From assembly GCA_041736625.1 (NCBI GenBank), contig JBGSTG010000119.1:27366-91365 (forward strand): a stretch of DNA of 64,000 nucleotides, written 5' to 3'. The stretch is from M3007 sp041736625 (GTDB taxonomy: Bacteria > Bacteroidota > Bacteroidia > Chitinophagales > Saprospiraceae). Positions 7,940-16,814 of this stretch are shown one piece after another (within the stretch, counting starts at the first letter, position 1; every line of letters begins with the position of its first letter). Both the position numbers and the translations under genes were made by a program. The notes beneath the pieces were generated by a model. That model was not told the origin of the DNA and ran no database searches. It saw nothing but the letters and a program-made list of their open reading frames with translations.

Positions 7940-8542
7940 TCAATGCATCCGGTCTCCTCTTGGCGTCATCTCGCTCAGCACTTTTGCTTCATATTGCAAA
8001 TATTCCAGCCATCGTTTGCGGGTTGAGTCCTTGCCGAAGTAGTGCTCGGCTAGGTCCAGGAACATGCGGTAATGCCCCGCTTCCGCCACCATAAACTGGT
8101 GGTACCAGTCGCGCAGGTGTTCATCGGAGCAGTGCAGGGACAACAGGCGAAAGCGCTCGCAACTACGGGCTTCGATGAGGGCGCAGGTGATCAGCTTTTC
8201 CAGCAGTGCCGCTTCGCGGCCCAGGCCTTTTTGTTGAAATTGCTGAAGCGCGTTCACATATTCGTCTTTGCGCTGGCGTCCGAGTTTCAGGTTTCTTTTT
8301 TTCAGTTCGCGGAGCACCATCCGAAAATGCCCCCATTCCTCGGTGACGACCGGAGCAATGGCTTCCACCATTTCTTCCCGCTCCGGATAGGCCTGAATGA
8401 GGGAGATGCAGGCGGTGGCGGCTTTTTGCTCGCAATAGGCGTGGTCGGTGAGTATTTCCCCGAGGTCCATTTCCGCCAGGTTCACCCAACGCGGGTCGGT
8501 CGGCAGACGGAGCCCGAGCGTCGTGTTGTTTTGCCATTCCAT
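7940..8542 (-). CDS. miaE: tRNA-(ms2io6A)-hydroxylase-like diiron protein
   Basis: A ferritin-like four-helix diiron monooxygenase of the MiaE family, which hydroxylates the isopentenyl side chain of ms2i6A37 in tRNA. Metal ligands are visible in order: E38, E69-x2-H72 (EEWGHF), E124, and E154-x2-H157 (EAGHYRMF), the canonical set. The 200 residues from the ATG at 8542 (MEWQNNTTLGLRLPTDPRWV) fit the compact Bacteroidota form. The frame is open to 8614, but the extra 24 residues look unrelated. The gene is divergent from the DUF1800 gene. Confidence 0.9.
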   Translation of the reverse strand: MEWQNNTTLGLRLPTDPRWVNLAEMDLGEILTDHAYCEQKAATACISLIQAYPEREEMVEAIAPVVTEEWGHFRMVLRELKKRNLKLGRQRKDEYVNALQQFQQKGLGREAALLEKLITCALIEARSCERFRLLSLHCSDEHLRDWYHQFMVAEAGHYRMFLDLAEHYFGKDSTRKRWLEYLQYEAKVLSEMTPRGDRMH

Positions 8543-8546
8543 TCCA

Positions 8547-8554
8547 CAAAGGTA
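8547..8554 (-). promoter_or_regulatory. possible -7 element almost touching the miaE start
   Basis: Minus strand reads TACCTTTG, an exact TAnnTTTG match, ending 4 bases before the chosen ATG. If real, the transcript would be leaderless or nearly so. No -33 TTG at proper spacing is visible, so chance is possible. Confidence 0.25.
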
Positions 8555-8668
8555 TTTTCTTGCAAGGTAGTTTTTTAATGCTGCATTAAACCTTTTCTGA
8601 TGAGCGGCATCCAATCAGGCAACTCCTGTTCAGGATTTCCCCTTCCGTTCACTTAAACAACCTTCCGC

Positions 8669-10330
8669 ATGGCCTCTTTGCAACCTTTTTCAGGCGTTTT
8701 GGGCCGCCGCCGCGCCGCTCATTTGCTGCGCCGCACCACCTACCGCTACACGCGCGAGCGAGTGGATCAGTTTTCCTCGCAGACACCGTCGAAGGCGCTG
8801 GACGAGTTGCTCCAACTGTACCCGCACCAACTGGATCAGCCGTACTACGACGACCCGCTCACGACGGGTACCGTGGAAAAAATTGCCTGGATTCTGCCGC
8901 CCGGGCTTCCCTTGCCGCCCAATACCCAGGATTTTATGCTGCGCAGGCCGTTGATATCCTGGTGGCTGAACGAAGCCCTGAACGACCCCGGCATGGGCCA
9001 CAAAATGCAGTTCTTCTTTCACCAGTACAACATCGTGGCCGCCAACACGCGCACATCGGCGCTGTTTTTCGATTATCTGGCCCTGCTGCGGTGGGGCGCC
9101 CTGGGCAACTTCAAAAAGCTGGCGGCCAAGATGATCCTGGACAACGACATGCTGGCCTACCTGAACAACAACGAAAACACCGTAAATAATCCCAACGAGA
9201 ACTTCGCCCGCGAGTTTTTCGAACTGTTCACCATCGGCAAAGGCCCGCAAATTGCCCCCGGCGACTACACCCACTACACCGAAGACGATATTGTGCAGGC
9301 GGCCAAAGTGTTCACCGGCCTGCGCACCCTGGGCAACCGAAGCAGCCTGGATCCGGAAACCGGCATACCCCGTGGAACCATCAACCAGTTCCAGCATGAC
9401 CCGGGCCCCAAGACCTTCAGTAGCAAGTTTCAGGGGGCTACCATTGCCGGTGGTAACAACCCGACCGCCATCCTGAATGAGTTGAATGCCCTGGTTGACC
9501 TCGTGTTCAACCAGCCCGAAACGGCACGCAACACGGTGCGCCGGTTGTACCGCTACTTCGTGCACCGCAACATCACCGCAGAGATCGAAAACGACATCAT
9601 TGAGCCACTGGCCCAGGTGTTCCGCAGCAACAACTACGAGCTGGCGCCCGTCCTGCGCGCGCTCCTGGAGAGCGAACATTTTTACGACGAAGACGATTCG
9701 GACAACACAGACGAGATCATCGGGGGTATAATCAAATCGCCGCTGGAGCTTTCTCTCCAGGCCATGTCCTTTTTTGAGGTGCCCATTCCCGACCCCGACA
9801 CCAATGCGCAGGCGTTCTACACCCGTTTCTGGGCCCAGGCCGTGCAGGATCGCATGCTCGCCGGCGCAGGTCTGCCCATTTTCCTGCCCAGCGACGTGGC
9901 AGGGTACCCGGCATACTACCAAACACCGGATTACAGCCGCCAGTGGTTCAACTCCAGCACCATCATCGCCCGGTACAAGCTGCCGGCCATGTTGCTCAGC
10001 GGAACCCGGCAGTTTGGCGGACAGCCCACCGCGAGCATTGGCACCAAACTCAATATCGCGCCCTGGGTGCGCGACAGCGGAAACATCAGCGATCCGTCGG
10101 ACCCGTTTGTGCTGGTCAATGAACTCCTGTGGTATCTGTTGCCCGAGGAAGTGGACAACGAGCGCCTGAACTACTTCTACGTCTCCGTCTTCCTCGACAA
10201 CCTGCCCGCCAACGACTGGACCTATGAATGGCAAAACTACCTCGGTTCCGGCGACGCCACCGAGGTGACCATTGCCCTGGAAAGGTTGGTCAACGCCATT
10301 ATGTATTCACCCGAATACCAAACGCTCTAG
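8669..10330 (+). CDS. DUF1800 domain-containing protein
   Basis: A 553-residue protein of the DUF1800 family. It begins with the conserved RRAAHLLRRTTY region (14-25) and carries the family core NENFAREFFELFTIGKG followed by YTEDDIVQAAKVFTGL, then YRYFVHRNI in the middle. Function is unknown; members are almost always encoded directly upstream of a DUF1501 gene, as here (46-base gap), and the pair is thought to act together in the envelope. I see no classical signal peptide on this protein. Its N-terminal 15 residues are basic and Ala-rich. Confidence 0.92.
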   Translation: MASLQPFSGVLGRRRAAHLLRRTTYRYTRERVDQFSSQTPSKALDELLQLYPHQLDQPYYDDPLTTGTVEKIAWILPPGLPLPPNTQDFMLRRPLISWWLNEALNDPGMGHKMQFFFHQYNIVAANTRTSALFFDYLALLRWGALGNFKKLAAKMILDNDMLAYLNNNENTVNNPNENFAREFFELFTIGKGPQIAPGDYTHYTEDDIVQAAKVFTGLRTLGNRSSLDPETGIPRGTINQFQHDPGPKTFSSKFQGATIAGGNNPTAILNELNALVDLVFNQPETARNTVRRLYRYFVHRNITAEIENDIIEPLAQVFRSNNYELAPVLRALLESEHFYDEDDSDNTDEIIGGIIKSPLELSLQAMSFFEVPIPDPDTNAQAFYTRFWAQAVQDRMLAGAGLPIFLPSDVAGYPAYYQTPDYSRQWFNSSTIIARYKLPAMLLSGTRQFGGQPTASIGTKLNIAPWVRDSGNISDPSDPFVLVNELLWYLLPEEVDNERLNYFYVSVFLDNLPANDWTYEWQNYLGSGDATEVTIALERLVNAIMYSPEYQTL

Positions 10331-10376
10331 ACCGCCCCCATTCTTTCTTTTCCCCAGTTTTCAATTCAAACTTTTT

Positions 10377-12023
10377 ATGAAAAGACGCAATTTTCTCCGC
10401 ATATTCCCGGCAGCCGGTGTGACGCCGTTCGTGCTGAATGGACACAGCATACGCCCGTTTGCCAACCGCCAGATGGCCCGTGTGCTCGCTGCCTGCGACG
10501 GCATCGAAGACCGGGTGCTGGTGCTCATCCAGCTCAAAGGCGGCAACGACGGGGTAAACACCCTCATACCCATCGAGCAATACGACGATTACGCCAACCT
10601 GCGCCCCGGCATCCGGCTCGACGAGTCGACCCTGATCGCACTCGACAATACCCTGCCGGCGGCAGACCAAATCGGCCTGCACCCTTCGCTTGCAGCCCTC
10701 AAAAGCCTGTACGACGACGGCCGCGCAACCGTGATCCAGGGCGTGGGCTATGAAGACATGAACCAGTCGCACTTTAAGGGCACCGACATTTGGCTGTCGG
10801 GGGGCGATACCACGCCCGACGGGTACAACATCTCTTCGGGCTGGATGGGCCGCTCGCTCCAGGCCTTGTACCCCGATGTTCTGGGGGCGCCCACACCGGA
10901 AATGCCCGATCCGCTGGGTATCCAGTTGGGAGATCCTAACCCCTCCCTGGGCTTTCACACCGAAACCGAACACCAAAATTCCATCAACCTCAGCGGACAA
11001 GACGCTTCCGGATTTTATTCGCTCATTCAGACCATCGGCGGCCTGCCGGTGCCCAATGTGCCCGATTCGGACCACGGCGACGAGCTGTCGTTCATCATGA
11101 ACGTGGAGCAAAGCGTGAACCTGTACGCCCAGCGCATCACCGATACCTTCAACAACGGAAGCAACGCCAACTCGAATTACCCCACTACGGCGCTGGCCGA
11201 CCAGCTGAAAACCATTGCAAAACTCATGAGTGGCGGTTGCAAAACAAAAATCTACCTCTGTACGCTGGGCGGCTTCGATACCCACGCCGGACAGGCGGCA
11301 GACAGCGACACCACCAACGGCGCGCATGCCGATCTGCTGTTTACCCTCTCGGAAGCGGTAAAAGCATTCCTCGACGACGTGGAAAGCCTCGGGCTGGCCG
11401 AACAAGTGCTGGCCTGCACATTTTCGGAATTCGGCCGAACCGCCGCCGAAAACGGCTCCCTCGGTACCGACCACGGCACCCTCGCACCCATTTTTATTTT
11501 CGGAAAAAATGCGGCTGCCGGCGTGCAGGGCACCAACGTCAACCTGAAAAACCTGACCCCCGACAAGCAACTGCAAGGACTTCAGTTCGACTACCGGCAG
11601 GTGTTTACCACCTTGCTTCAGGACTGGCTGGGCGCCGACAATTATGTACTGGAACAAACCATGTTTGAAGGGTACGCCAAGATGCCGGTTGTCGACGCCG
11701 CTGCCGTGGTGAGTCCCGAATGTTATTTCGGAACCACGTCTGTGTGGGACGTGGCTCCCGGCATGCGCGCCATGAGCCTGTATCCAAACCCGGCCAACAT
11801 CAACGCCGAGGTGACCTTCGTCAGCGACCGTGCGTTCGAGGGCACCCTTTCGCTGCACAGCCTGGGTGGCCGACTCCTGTCCAATACCCGGGTTTGGGTG
11901 CAGCCGGACGTCAATTTGTTTTACCTGGACGTCAGCCAGATACCGGCCGGAACGTATTTTGTCCGGTTGGAAAACAGGGCCACCGGCCGCGCCGAGGTCT
12001 GCAAGCTGGTCGTGGCCCGTTAA
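10377..12023 (+). CDS. DUF1501 protein with Tat-like signal and T9SS type A sorting domain
   Basis: A 548-residue secreted protein. The start at 10377 exposes a twin-arginine-like leader, MKRRNFLRIFPAAGVTPFVL, typical of DUF1501 proteins. The DUF1501 body has QLKGGNDGVNTLIP near residue 50 and FSEFGRTAAENGSLGTDHGT near 350, an arrangement resembling the alkaline-phosphatase/sulfatase fold. The last 85 residues (from MSLYPNPANINAEVTF to GTYFVRLENRATG and CKLVVAR) form a type A C-terminal sorting domain, so the protein is probably moved to the surface by type IX secretion. It lies 46 bases after the DUF1800 gene, as one operon. Confidence 0.92.
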   Translation: MKRRNFLRIFPAAGVTPFVLNGHSIRPFANRQMARVLAACDGIEDRVLVLIQLKGGNDGVNTLIPIEQYDDYANLRPGIRLDESTLIALDNTLPAADQIGLHPSLAALKSLYDDGRATVIQGVGYEDMNQSHFKGTDIWLSGGDTTPDGYNISSGWMGRSLQALYPDVLGAPTPEMPDPLGIQLGDPNPSLGFHTETEHQNSINLSGQDASGFYSLIQTIGGLPVPNVPDSDHGDELSFIMNVEQSVNLYAQRITDTFNNGSNANSNYPTTALADQLKTIAKLMSGGCKTKIYLCTLGGFDTHAGQAADSDTTNGAHADLLFTLSEAVKAFLDDVESLGLAEQVLACTFSEFGRTAAENGSLGTDHGTLAPIFIFGKNAAAGVQGTNVNLKNLTPDKQLQGLQFDYRQVFTTLLQDWLGADNYVLEQTMFEGYAKMPVVDAAAVVSPECYFGTTSVWDVAPGMRAMSLYPNPANINAEVTFVSDRAFEGTLSLHSLGGRLLSNTRVWVQPDVNLFYLDVSQIPAGTYFVRLENRATGRAEVCKLVVAR

Positions 12024-12181
12024 CCGGGTGTGAGCAGCGGAAATACAGGGCAAGGCTCCCTACAGAACAGCGGGCCGTTTGGCCGATAAAAGGCAAACAG
12101 TGCGGCATGTTCGGCGGGGAACTTTGCCCTTTTCTTTACCAAATGAAGCCACAACTGGCTCCCCATCATAAGCTAATCGGT

Positions 12182-12189
12182 TATTTTTG
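12182..12189 (+). promoter_or_regulatory. candidate promoter -7 element for the secreted protein at 12220
   Basis: TATTTTTG is an exact match to TAnnTTTG and lies 31 bases before the ATG. A -33 TTG is not obvious. Confidence 0.4.
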
Positions 12190-12219
12190 CGTTATAGCTC
12201 CACTAAACGCTGAAACGAC

Positions 12220-13263
12220 ATGAGAGTAACCCGTTTTACGCCAATTTTGATTGGCTTGTTGATGGTTTCCGGGTTGACAAATGCCCAGAAAAGCGCCGAC
12301 TGTGCCACCGCCATCGACGTTTGCAAAAAAGAACCGGTGAAGATCAACCGCGCGAATGGCGAAGGAGCAGACCGGATGGAAGCCGATTTTGTCGCTTGTT
12401 TTATGAATGGGGACAACTTCGGCATGGCGGAGGAAAATTCAACCTGGTTCAAGTGGGAGGTTGCCGAAGGGGGCTTGTTTTCGTTTGTGATTACGCCGGA
12501 CAACAAGACTAACGACATTGACTTTGTGGTTTACCGGCTGCCGGCGGATGGCTCCTGCAACGGCAAACAGATCGTGCGGTGCATGGCCGCAGGCGACCCG
12601 CCCGAGCTGTACGGCAAGTCTCCGTGTCTGGGCAAAACCGGACTGCGTGAAGGCGAGACCGATACCAGCGAGGACGCCGGCTGCAGCGACGAGGGCGACA
12701 ATGCCTGGCTGGCGCCACTCAAAACGGTTAAAGGCGAGCGGTATGCGTTGCTGGTGAGCAACGTTTCGGAACCGGCCGGATTCACCATCAGTTTTGCCGG
12801 CACCGCCAAGTTGCCTTGTGAGGTCGAACAGCCTGCCGTCGCACGCGCTGAACCCAAGCCCAAGGTTAAAGAGACCCCGCCTCCCCCGCCCCCGCCCCCG
12901 CCGGTGACCCAGCCCACGGAAATTGGCGGCCGCAAGGTGGCCGTTGGCGAAACGGTGCGGGTGAGCAGCCGGAAGATCAACCTCAAAATTTGGGACAGCC
13001 AGATAGAGGATGGCGACGTGGTGTCGGTGTACATCAACGACAAGAAGGTGATCGACCGGCTTTACCTGACGATCAAGCCCAAAGCGTTTGAATTTGAACT
13101 GCCTGCCGGGCGCGAGCATTATATTACGGTGTACGCCGAAGCGTTTGGCAAAGCAGAACCGAACACGGCTACCATGGAAATTTTTGATGGCCAGAAAACG
13201 CATACAATTGATCTGGTATCCACCCGCAGCGAACAAGAAAGCCTGAAGTTGGTTTTGGAATAG
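12220..13263 (+). CDS. secreted two-domain beta-sandwich protein
   Basis: A 347-residue protein with a signal peptide ending SGLTNAQ. Domain 1 (about 22-205) is Cys-rich and resembles pre-peptidase C-terminal/CUB-like sandwiches (NSTWFKWEVAEGGLFSFVIT, DIDFVVYRL). A proline linker with a run of nine prolines (about 222-232) leads to domain 2 (about 240-347), which has the recurrent Bacteroidota motif IWDSQIEDGDVVSVYINDKK, followed by an ELPAG-x-ITVYAEAFG strand pair. No catalytic residues or sorting domain are visible; a structural or binding role in the envelope is an inference. Confidence 0.75.
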   Translation: MRVTRFTPILIGLLMVSGLTNAQKSADCATAIDVCKKEPVKINRANGEGADRMEADFVACFMNGDNFGMAEENSTWFKWEVAEGGLFSFVITPDNKTNDIDFVVYRLPADGSCNGKQIVRCMAAGDPPELYGKSPCLGKTGLREGETDTSEDAGCSDEGDNAWLAPLKTVKGERYALLVSNVSEPAGFTISFAGTAKLPCEVEQPAVARAEPKPKVKETPPPPPPPPPVTQPTEIGGRKVAVGETVRVSSRKINLKIWDSQIEDGDVVSVYINDKKVIDRLYLTIKPKAFEFELPAGREHYITVYAEAFGKAEPNTATMEIFDGQKTHTIDLVSTRSEQESLKLVLE

Positions 13264-13310
13264 GGATTTTGCGCTGATCCAATTTTTAACCACCGACATC
13301 CGACCAACTC

Positions 13311-14399
13311 ATGATAGGCTTTCGCTTTTCCGAATACCGCGCCGACGACGCCCAAAGCGTTTTTGATCGGCTGTTCAAAATTTTTCAGGAACTGATGCTG
13401 TACACCTCGGGCGACGTAGTGGAGGCGCTGGCGTGGCTCACGGAACTCGACAAAGAGTACAAGCTCACCTCCGAGGAGTACGGCATGGGCGATTTCATCC
13501 GCGACCTCGAAGAAAAAGGGTACATCCGGCGCGACGGCGACGGTGAGGGTGGCGTAGGCCCCACGGCCAAACTGGAGATCAGCCTGCGCCAAAAAAGCCT
13601 GGACGATATTTTCGGCGACCTCAAAAAAGCCAAAAGCGGCAGGCACAACACCGGTTTTATCGGCAACGGCGATGAATTTACTTCCGACGTCAAGCCCTTC
13701 GAGTTTGGCGACGCCCTGGACAACCTGGCGGTCACCAACTCGCTGCGCAACGCATACATCAACAACGGGATCGACGAGTTCAAACTCACGCAGAACGACC
13801 TGGAGATGTACGAAACCTACTACCAGTCGCAGATGTCGTCCGTACTCATGATCGACATCTCCCACTCCATGATCCTGTACGGCGAAGACCGCATCACGCC
13901 GGCCAAGAAAGTGGCCCTTGCGCTGGCAGAGTTCATACAAACCCGGTACCCGAAAGACACGTTGGACCTCATCGTTTTCGGCAACGACGCCTGGCCCATC
14001 GAACTCAAAGACGTGCCTTACCTGCAGGTCGGCCCCTACCACACCAATACCGTCGCCGGGCTCGAACTGGCGATGGACATCCTGAAACGCCGCCGCAACC
14101 CGAACAAACAGATCTTCATGATCACCGATGGCAAACCCACCTGCCTCAAAATCGGAAAAAACTATTACAAAAATTCCTTTGGCCTGGACCGGAAAATCGT
14201 CAACCGTTGCCTCAACCTCGCCATGCATTGCAAGAAATTAAACATTCCCATCACCACCTTTATGATCGCCCGCGATCCCTATCTGGTGCGTTTTGTGGAG
14301 GCATTTACGCAAACCAACAACGGCAAGGCGTTTTATTCCTCGCTGCAGGGCCTGGGGTCGTTTGTGCTGGAAAATTACAAAAAAAGGGGGCGCAAATAA
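13311..14399 (+). CDS. VWA domain-containing protein
   Basis: A 362-residue cytoplasmic protein with no signal peptide. The N-terminal half (1-170) is charged and helical and unlike any enzyme I know. The C-terminal half is a von Willebrand factor A domain with the MIDAS metal site DISHS at 182-186, the strand LDLIVFGNDAW, and ITDGKPT as the third MIDAS element. Such COG4867-like VWA proteins often partner a MoxR-type AAA ATPase that remodels metalloenzymes, but no MoxR gene is adjacent here. It starts 47 bases after the secreted protein. A palindromic repeat abuts its stop codon. Confidence 0.85.
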   Translation: MIGFRFSEYRADDAQSVFDRLFKIFQELMLYTSGDVVEALAWLTELDKEYKLTSEEYGMGDFIRDLEEKGYIRRDGDGEGGVGPTAKLEISLRQKSLDDIFGDLKKAKSGRHNTGFIGNGDEFTSDVKPFEFGDALDNLAVTNSLRNAYINNGIDEFKLTQNDLEMYETYYQSQMSSVLMIDISHSMILYGEDRITPAKKVALALAEFIQTRYPKDTLDLIVFGNDAWPIELKDVPYLQVGPYHTNTVAGLELAMDILKRRRNPNKQIFMITDGKPTCLKIGKNYYKNSFGLDRKIVNRCLNLAMHCKKLNIPITTFMIARDPYLVRFVEAFTQTNNGKAFYSSLQGLGSFVLENYKKRGRK

Positions 14400-14433
14400 A
14401 TTCGTCCTACGAGTATACTCGTAGGACGAATTT
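14398..14433. repeat. 36-bp perfect palindrome (family A, copy 1)
   Basis: Left arm TCGTCCTACGA, centre GTATAC, right arm TCGTAGGACGA, extended by AAAT/ATTT to 36 bp of perfect symmetry. It overlaps the stop codon of the VWA gene and is followed by TTTT, so in RNA it would be a stable hairpin plus a short U tract. Near-identical copies lie at 20026 and 48524. Confidence 0.9.
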
Positions 14434-14450
14434 TAACAACACTTTTTCCT

Positions 14451-14750
14451 ATGTATATTTTACTAATATCAATAGTGATAGGCCTCTTTGTGGCCATGCT
14501 TTTTGTCAATCTGTATTTCCGGGCCAGGGTGCTGAAGGTGTATGGCGTACTGGTGCGCAACAAAGTGGAGTTTGGCGCCGCCCATATTTTCAGCCGGGAG
14601 AAATTGGAGCAAGAGATTCTGCCCAAATATCCGGAGTTTCGCACCGAAATCGAACAGTTCATCCGGCACATGCGTTATTCCATCCAGATGGCATCGGTGC
14701 TGACCGCATTGATTACGGCTTTTGGCGCTATCCTGATGTACTTTCGGTAA
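14451..14750 (+). CDS. small membrane protein of unknown function
   Basis: A 99-residue protein with one hydrophobic helix at each end (ILLISIVIGLFVAMLFVNLY at 3-22 and MASVLTALITAFGAILMYF near the C-terminus) around a charged middle (FSREKLEQEILPKYPEFRTE). The hairpin topology suggests an inner-membrane protein; I do not recognise the family. It lies 21 bases before the Gfo/Idh gene on the same strand, and the palindrome at 14398 separates it from the VWA gene. Confidence 0.65.
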   Translation: MYILLISIVIGLFVAMLFVNLYFRARVLKVYGVLVRNKVEFGAAHIFSREKLEQEILPKYPEFRTEIEQFIRHMRYSIQMASVLTALITAFGAILMYFR

Positions 14751-14771
14751 CCTTCCAATCCATCTATTTCT

Positions 14772-15767
14772 ATGCGAATCGGCCTCCTGGGCGCCGGACA
14801 CCTCGGCAAAATCCACCTCAAATGTATTCTGGCTACCTCCTGTTGGAAACTGGTCGGTTTTTACGATCCCAGCGACACCAACGCGGAAAGCGCCGTCAAG
14901 CAGTACGCAGCCCACCGGTTTGATACCGTTGATGAACTCTTGCAAGCCGTAGATGCGGTGGATATTGTGACGCCTACCCCGTCGCACTTCGAACTGGCCG
15001 CTCGCGCGCTGGAAGCAGGCAAGCACGTTTTTATAGAAAAACCAGTAACGGAAACTTTGGCGGAGGGAAAGGAATTGTTGGATTTAGCGTCTAAAGGCGG
15101 ACTAAAGGTGCAGGTTGGCCACGTAGAGCGCTTTAATCCGGCATTTACGGCGTTAAAGGGCATGGATTTGAACCCTATGTTTATTGAAAGCCATCGGTTA
15201 TCCGTTTTTCAACCACGGGGCACCGACGTTGCGGTCATCCTCGACCTGATGATCCACGACCTCGACCTGGTGCTGCACCTGGTCAAGTCCGAACTAATCC
15301 ATGTGAGCGCCAGTGGCGTGGCCGTTCTGAGCGATACGCCAGACATCGCGAATGTCCGGCTGGAGTTTGCCAACGGGGCGGTGGCCAACCTCACCGCCAG
15401 CCGGATTTCCCTGAAGCAAATGCGTAAAATGCGGCTGTTCCAGCAGGATCACTACCTGAGCCTGGATTTTCTGGATAAAAACGCCCAGATCGTGCGCCTG
15501 TACGACCAGGAAGCGCCCAACTTGCCCCCGCAGGAACAACTGATGGCGTTTGAAACCAATCAGGGCAAAAAATGGCTTCACCTGCAAATGCCCGAGTCCG
15601 AGCCGGTAAATGCCATTCAGCGCGAACTGGAAACGTTTTATGAGTCCATCAAAAACGACACCACCCCGGTGGTGAGCCTCGAAGACGGGTACAAGGCACT
15701 AAAAGTGGCACACGAAATACTCGAAGCCATAGAAATGCGCAAAGGCGCTGCCCATTTGGACACCTAG
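14772..15767 (+). CDS. Gfo/Idh/MocA family oxidoreductase
   Basis: An NAD(P)-dependent sugar or inositol-type dehydrogenase of 331 residues. The N-terminal Rossmann fold has GLLGAGHLGKIHL at 4-16 and the family catalytic motif EKPVTE at 89-94 (family EKP). The C-terminal alpha/beta domain includes VGHVERFNPAF and MIHDLDLVLHL, whose Asp-x-x-x-His-like residues form the active site in relatives. The GHVERFNPAF motif is typical of UDP-N-acetylglucosamine 3-dehydrogenase-like members, but the substrate cannot be assigned. Confidence 0.9.
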   Translation: MRIGLLGAGHLGKIHLKCILATSCWKLVGFYDPSDTNAESAVKQYAAHRFDTVDELLQAVDAVDIVTPTPSHFELAARALEAGKHVFIEKPVTETLAEGKELLDLASKGGLKVQVGHVERFNPAFTALKGMDLNPMFIESHRLSVFQPRGTDVAVILDLMIHDLDLVLHLVKSELIHVSASGVAVLSDTPDIANVRLEFANGAVANLTASRISLKQMRKMRLFQQDHYLSLDFLDKNAQIVRLYDQEAPNLPPQEQLMAFETNQGKKWLHLQMPESEPVNAIQRELETFYESIKNDTTPVVSLEDGYKALKVAHEILEAIEMRKGAAHLDT

Positions 15768-15785
15768 CCTTTCCTCGCAAACAGA

Positions 15786-16745
15786 CTACATGCTCGCCAG
15801 CCAGTAGTACAGGGGCATGCCCACCGTAATGTTGAACGGAAACGTCACCCCCAAAGCCATAGGTATGTATAAGCCCGGATCAGCCTCCGGCGCAGCCAGT
15901 CGCATGGCCGCAGGCACGGCGATATAAGACGCGCTGGCGGCCAGCACAGCGAACATAAATCGATTGGCCGTGTCTGCGGTTACCAAGGCGCTCAGCCAGG
16001 CAACCAAACAACCATTCAAACAGGCAATGCCCACGGCAAAAAGGGTCAGAAATGCCCCCGAACGGTAAAAAGCGGTGAACCGGCGTGCGGTTACCATGCC
16101 CATTTCCAATAAAAAAATGGCGAGGAATCCCTTAAAAATGTCGGTCGTAAACGGCTTGATACCCTCAGCCTGCCTGGCATCGGCCACCACGCCGATGAGC
16201 AGGCTCCCGGTGATCATCAGCACACTGCCGTTGGTGAAAGCGTGGCGCACCAACTCCCGCATGCTCATCCGCTGATCTTTTCCAACACCATAGTGGTTCA
16301 TGAGCAAGACCGCAACGATGATGGCCGGCGCTTCCATCAAAGCCATCACGGCGACCATGTGTCCGCCGAAATGCAGTTGCAATTGCTCCAGAAAGCCGGA
16401 AGCCGCCACAAAGGTGACTGCACTGACGGATCCGTAGGTCGCTGCTATTGCGCCGGCATTGGGTATGCTCAGCCTGCGGCGGAGCAGAAAAAACACATAC
16501 CATGGAATGGCGGCAGCCACCAACAGCCCAAATACCAGGGATGCGCCTATTTCTGCAGTAAATGCGCTGTGCGACAACTCCTGACCGCCCTTGAACCCGA
16601 TGGAAAACAACAAATAAAGGGAAATGAATTTTACAGACTGTGCCGGTATCTCCAGATCGCTTTTCATCCAGGCCGCCAAAATGCCCAAAAGAAAAAATAA
16701 AAGTGTCGGGTTGGTGATATTCGAGAGCAAAAGGGTTTGACTCAT
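15786..16745 (-). CDS. SbtA-like sodium-dependent bicarbonate transport family permease
   Basis: A 319-residue integral membrane protein of the SbtA family. Diagnostic stretches are NPTLLFFLLGILAAWMKSDL near the N-terminus and YLLFSIGFKGGQELSHS at about 44-60, the second being the family hallmark (LLF-IG-KGG). About ten hydrophobic segments are evident. Cyanobacterial SbtA imports bicarbonate with sodium; heterotrophic members are uncharacterised, so the transported anion here is unknown. No SbtB (PII-like regulator) gene is adjacent. It is convergent with the Gfo/Idh gene. Confidence 0.9.
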   Translation of the reverse strand: MSQTLLLSNITNPTLLFFLLGILAAWMKSDLEIPAQSVKFISLYLLFSIGFKGGQELSHSAFTAEIGASLVFGLLVAAAIPWYVFFLLRRRLSIPNAGAIAATYGSVSAVTFVAASGFLEQLQLHFGGHMVAVMALMEAPAIIVAVLLMNHYGVGKDQRMSMRELVRHAFTNGSVLMITGSLLIGVVADARQAEGIKPFTTDIFKGFLAIFLLEMGMVTARRFTAFYRSGAFLTLFAVGIACLNGCLVAWLSALVTADTANRFMFAVLAASASYIAVPAAMRLAAPEADPGLYIPMALGVTFPFNITVGMPLYYWLASM

Positions 16746-16814
16746 TACGCAAGGGGTCTATTTGCGCGCAAAAGTATAACAATTGTCCAACTGTGCGAAA
16801 CAATCATCTTGTTA

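Noticed and set aside
8690..10234. Minus-strand open frame of 514 codons opposite the DUF1800 gene
   Set aside because: It mirrors a clear family gene, has Gly/Val/Gln-rich non-natural composition and no recognisable motif; GC-rich codon bias opens antisense frames throughout this window.
10299..12053. Minus-strand open frame of 584 codons opposite the DUF1501 gene
   Set aside because: Antisense shadow of a gene with signal peptide, conserved core and sorting domain.
12024..12219. Possible terminator or small RNA in the 196-base gap after the DUF1501 gene
   Set aside because: Only weak, bulged pairing (AAAAGGCAAA with TTTGCCCTTTT) and no U tract; apart from the promoter element near 12182 nothing supportable is there.
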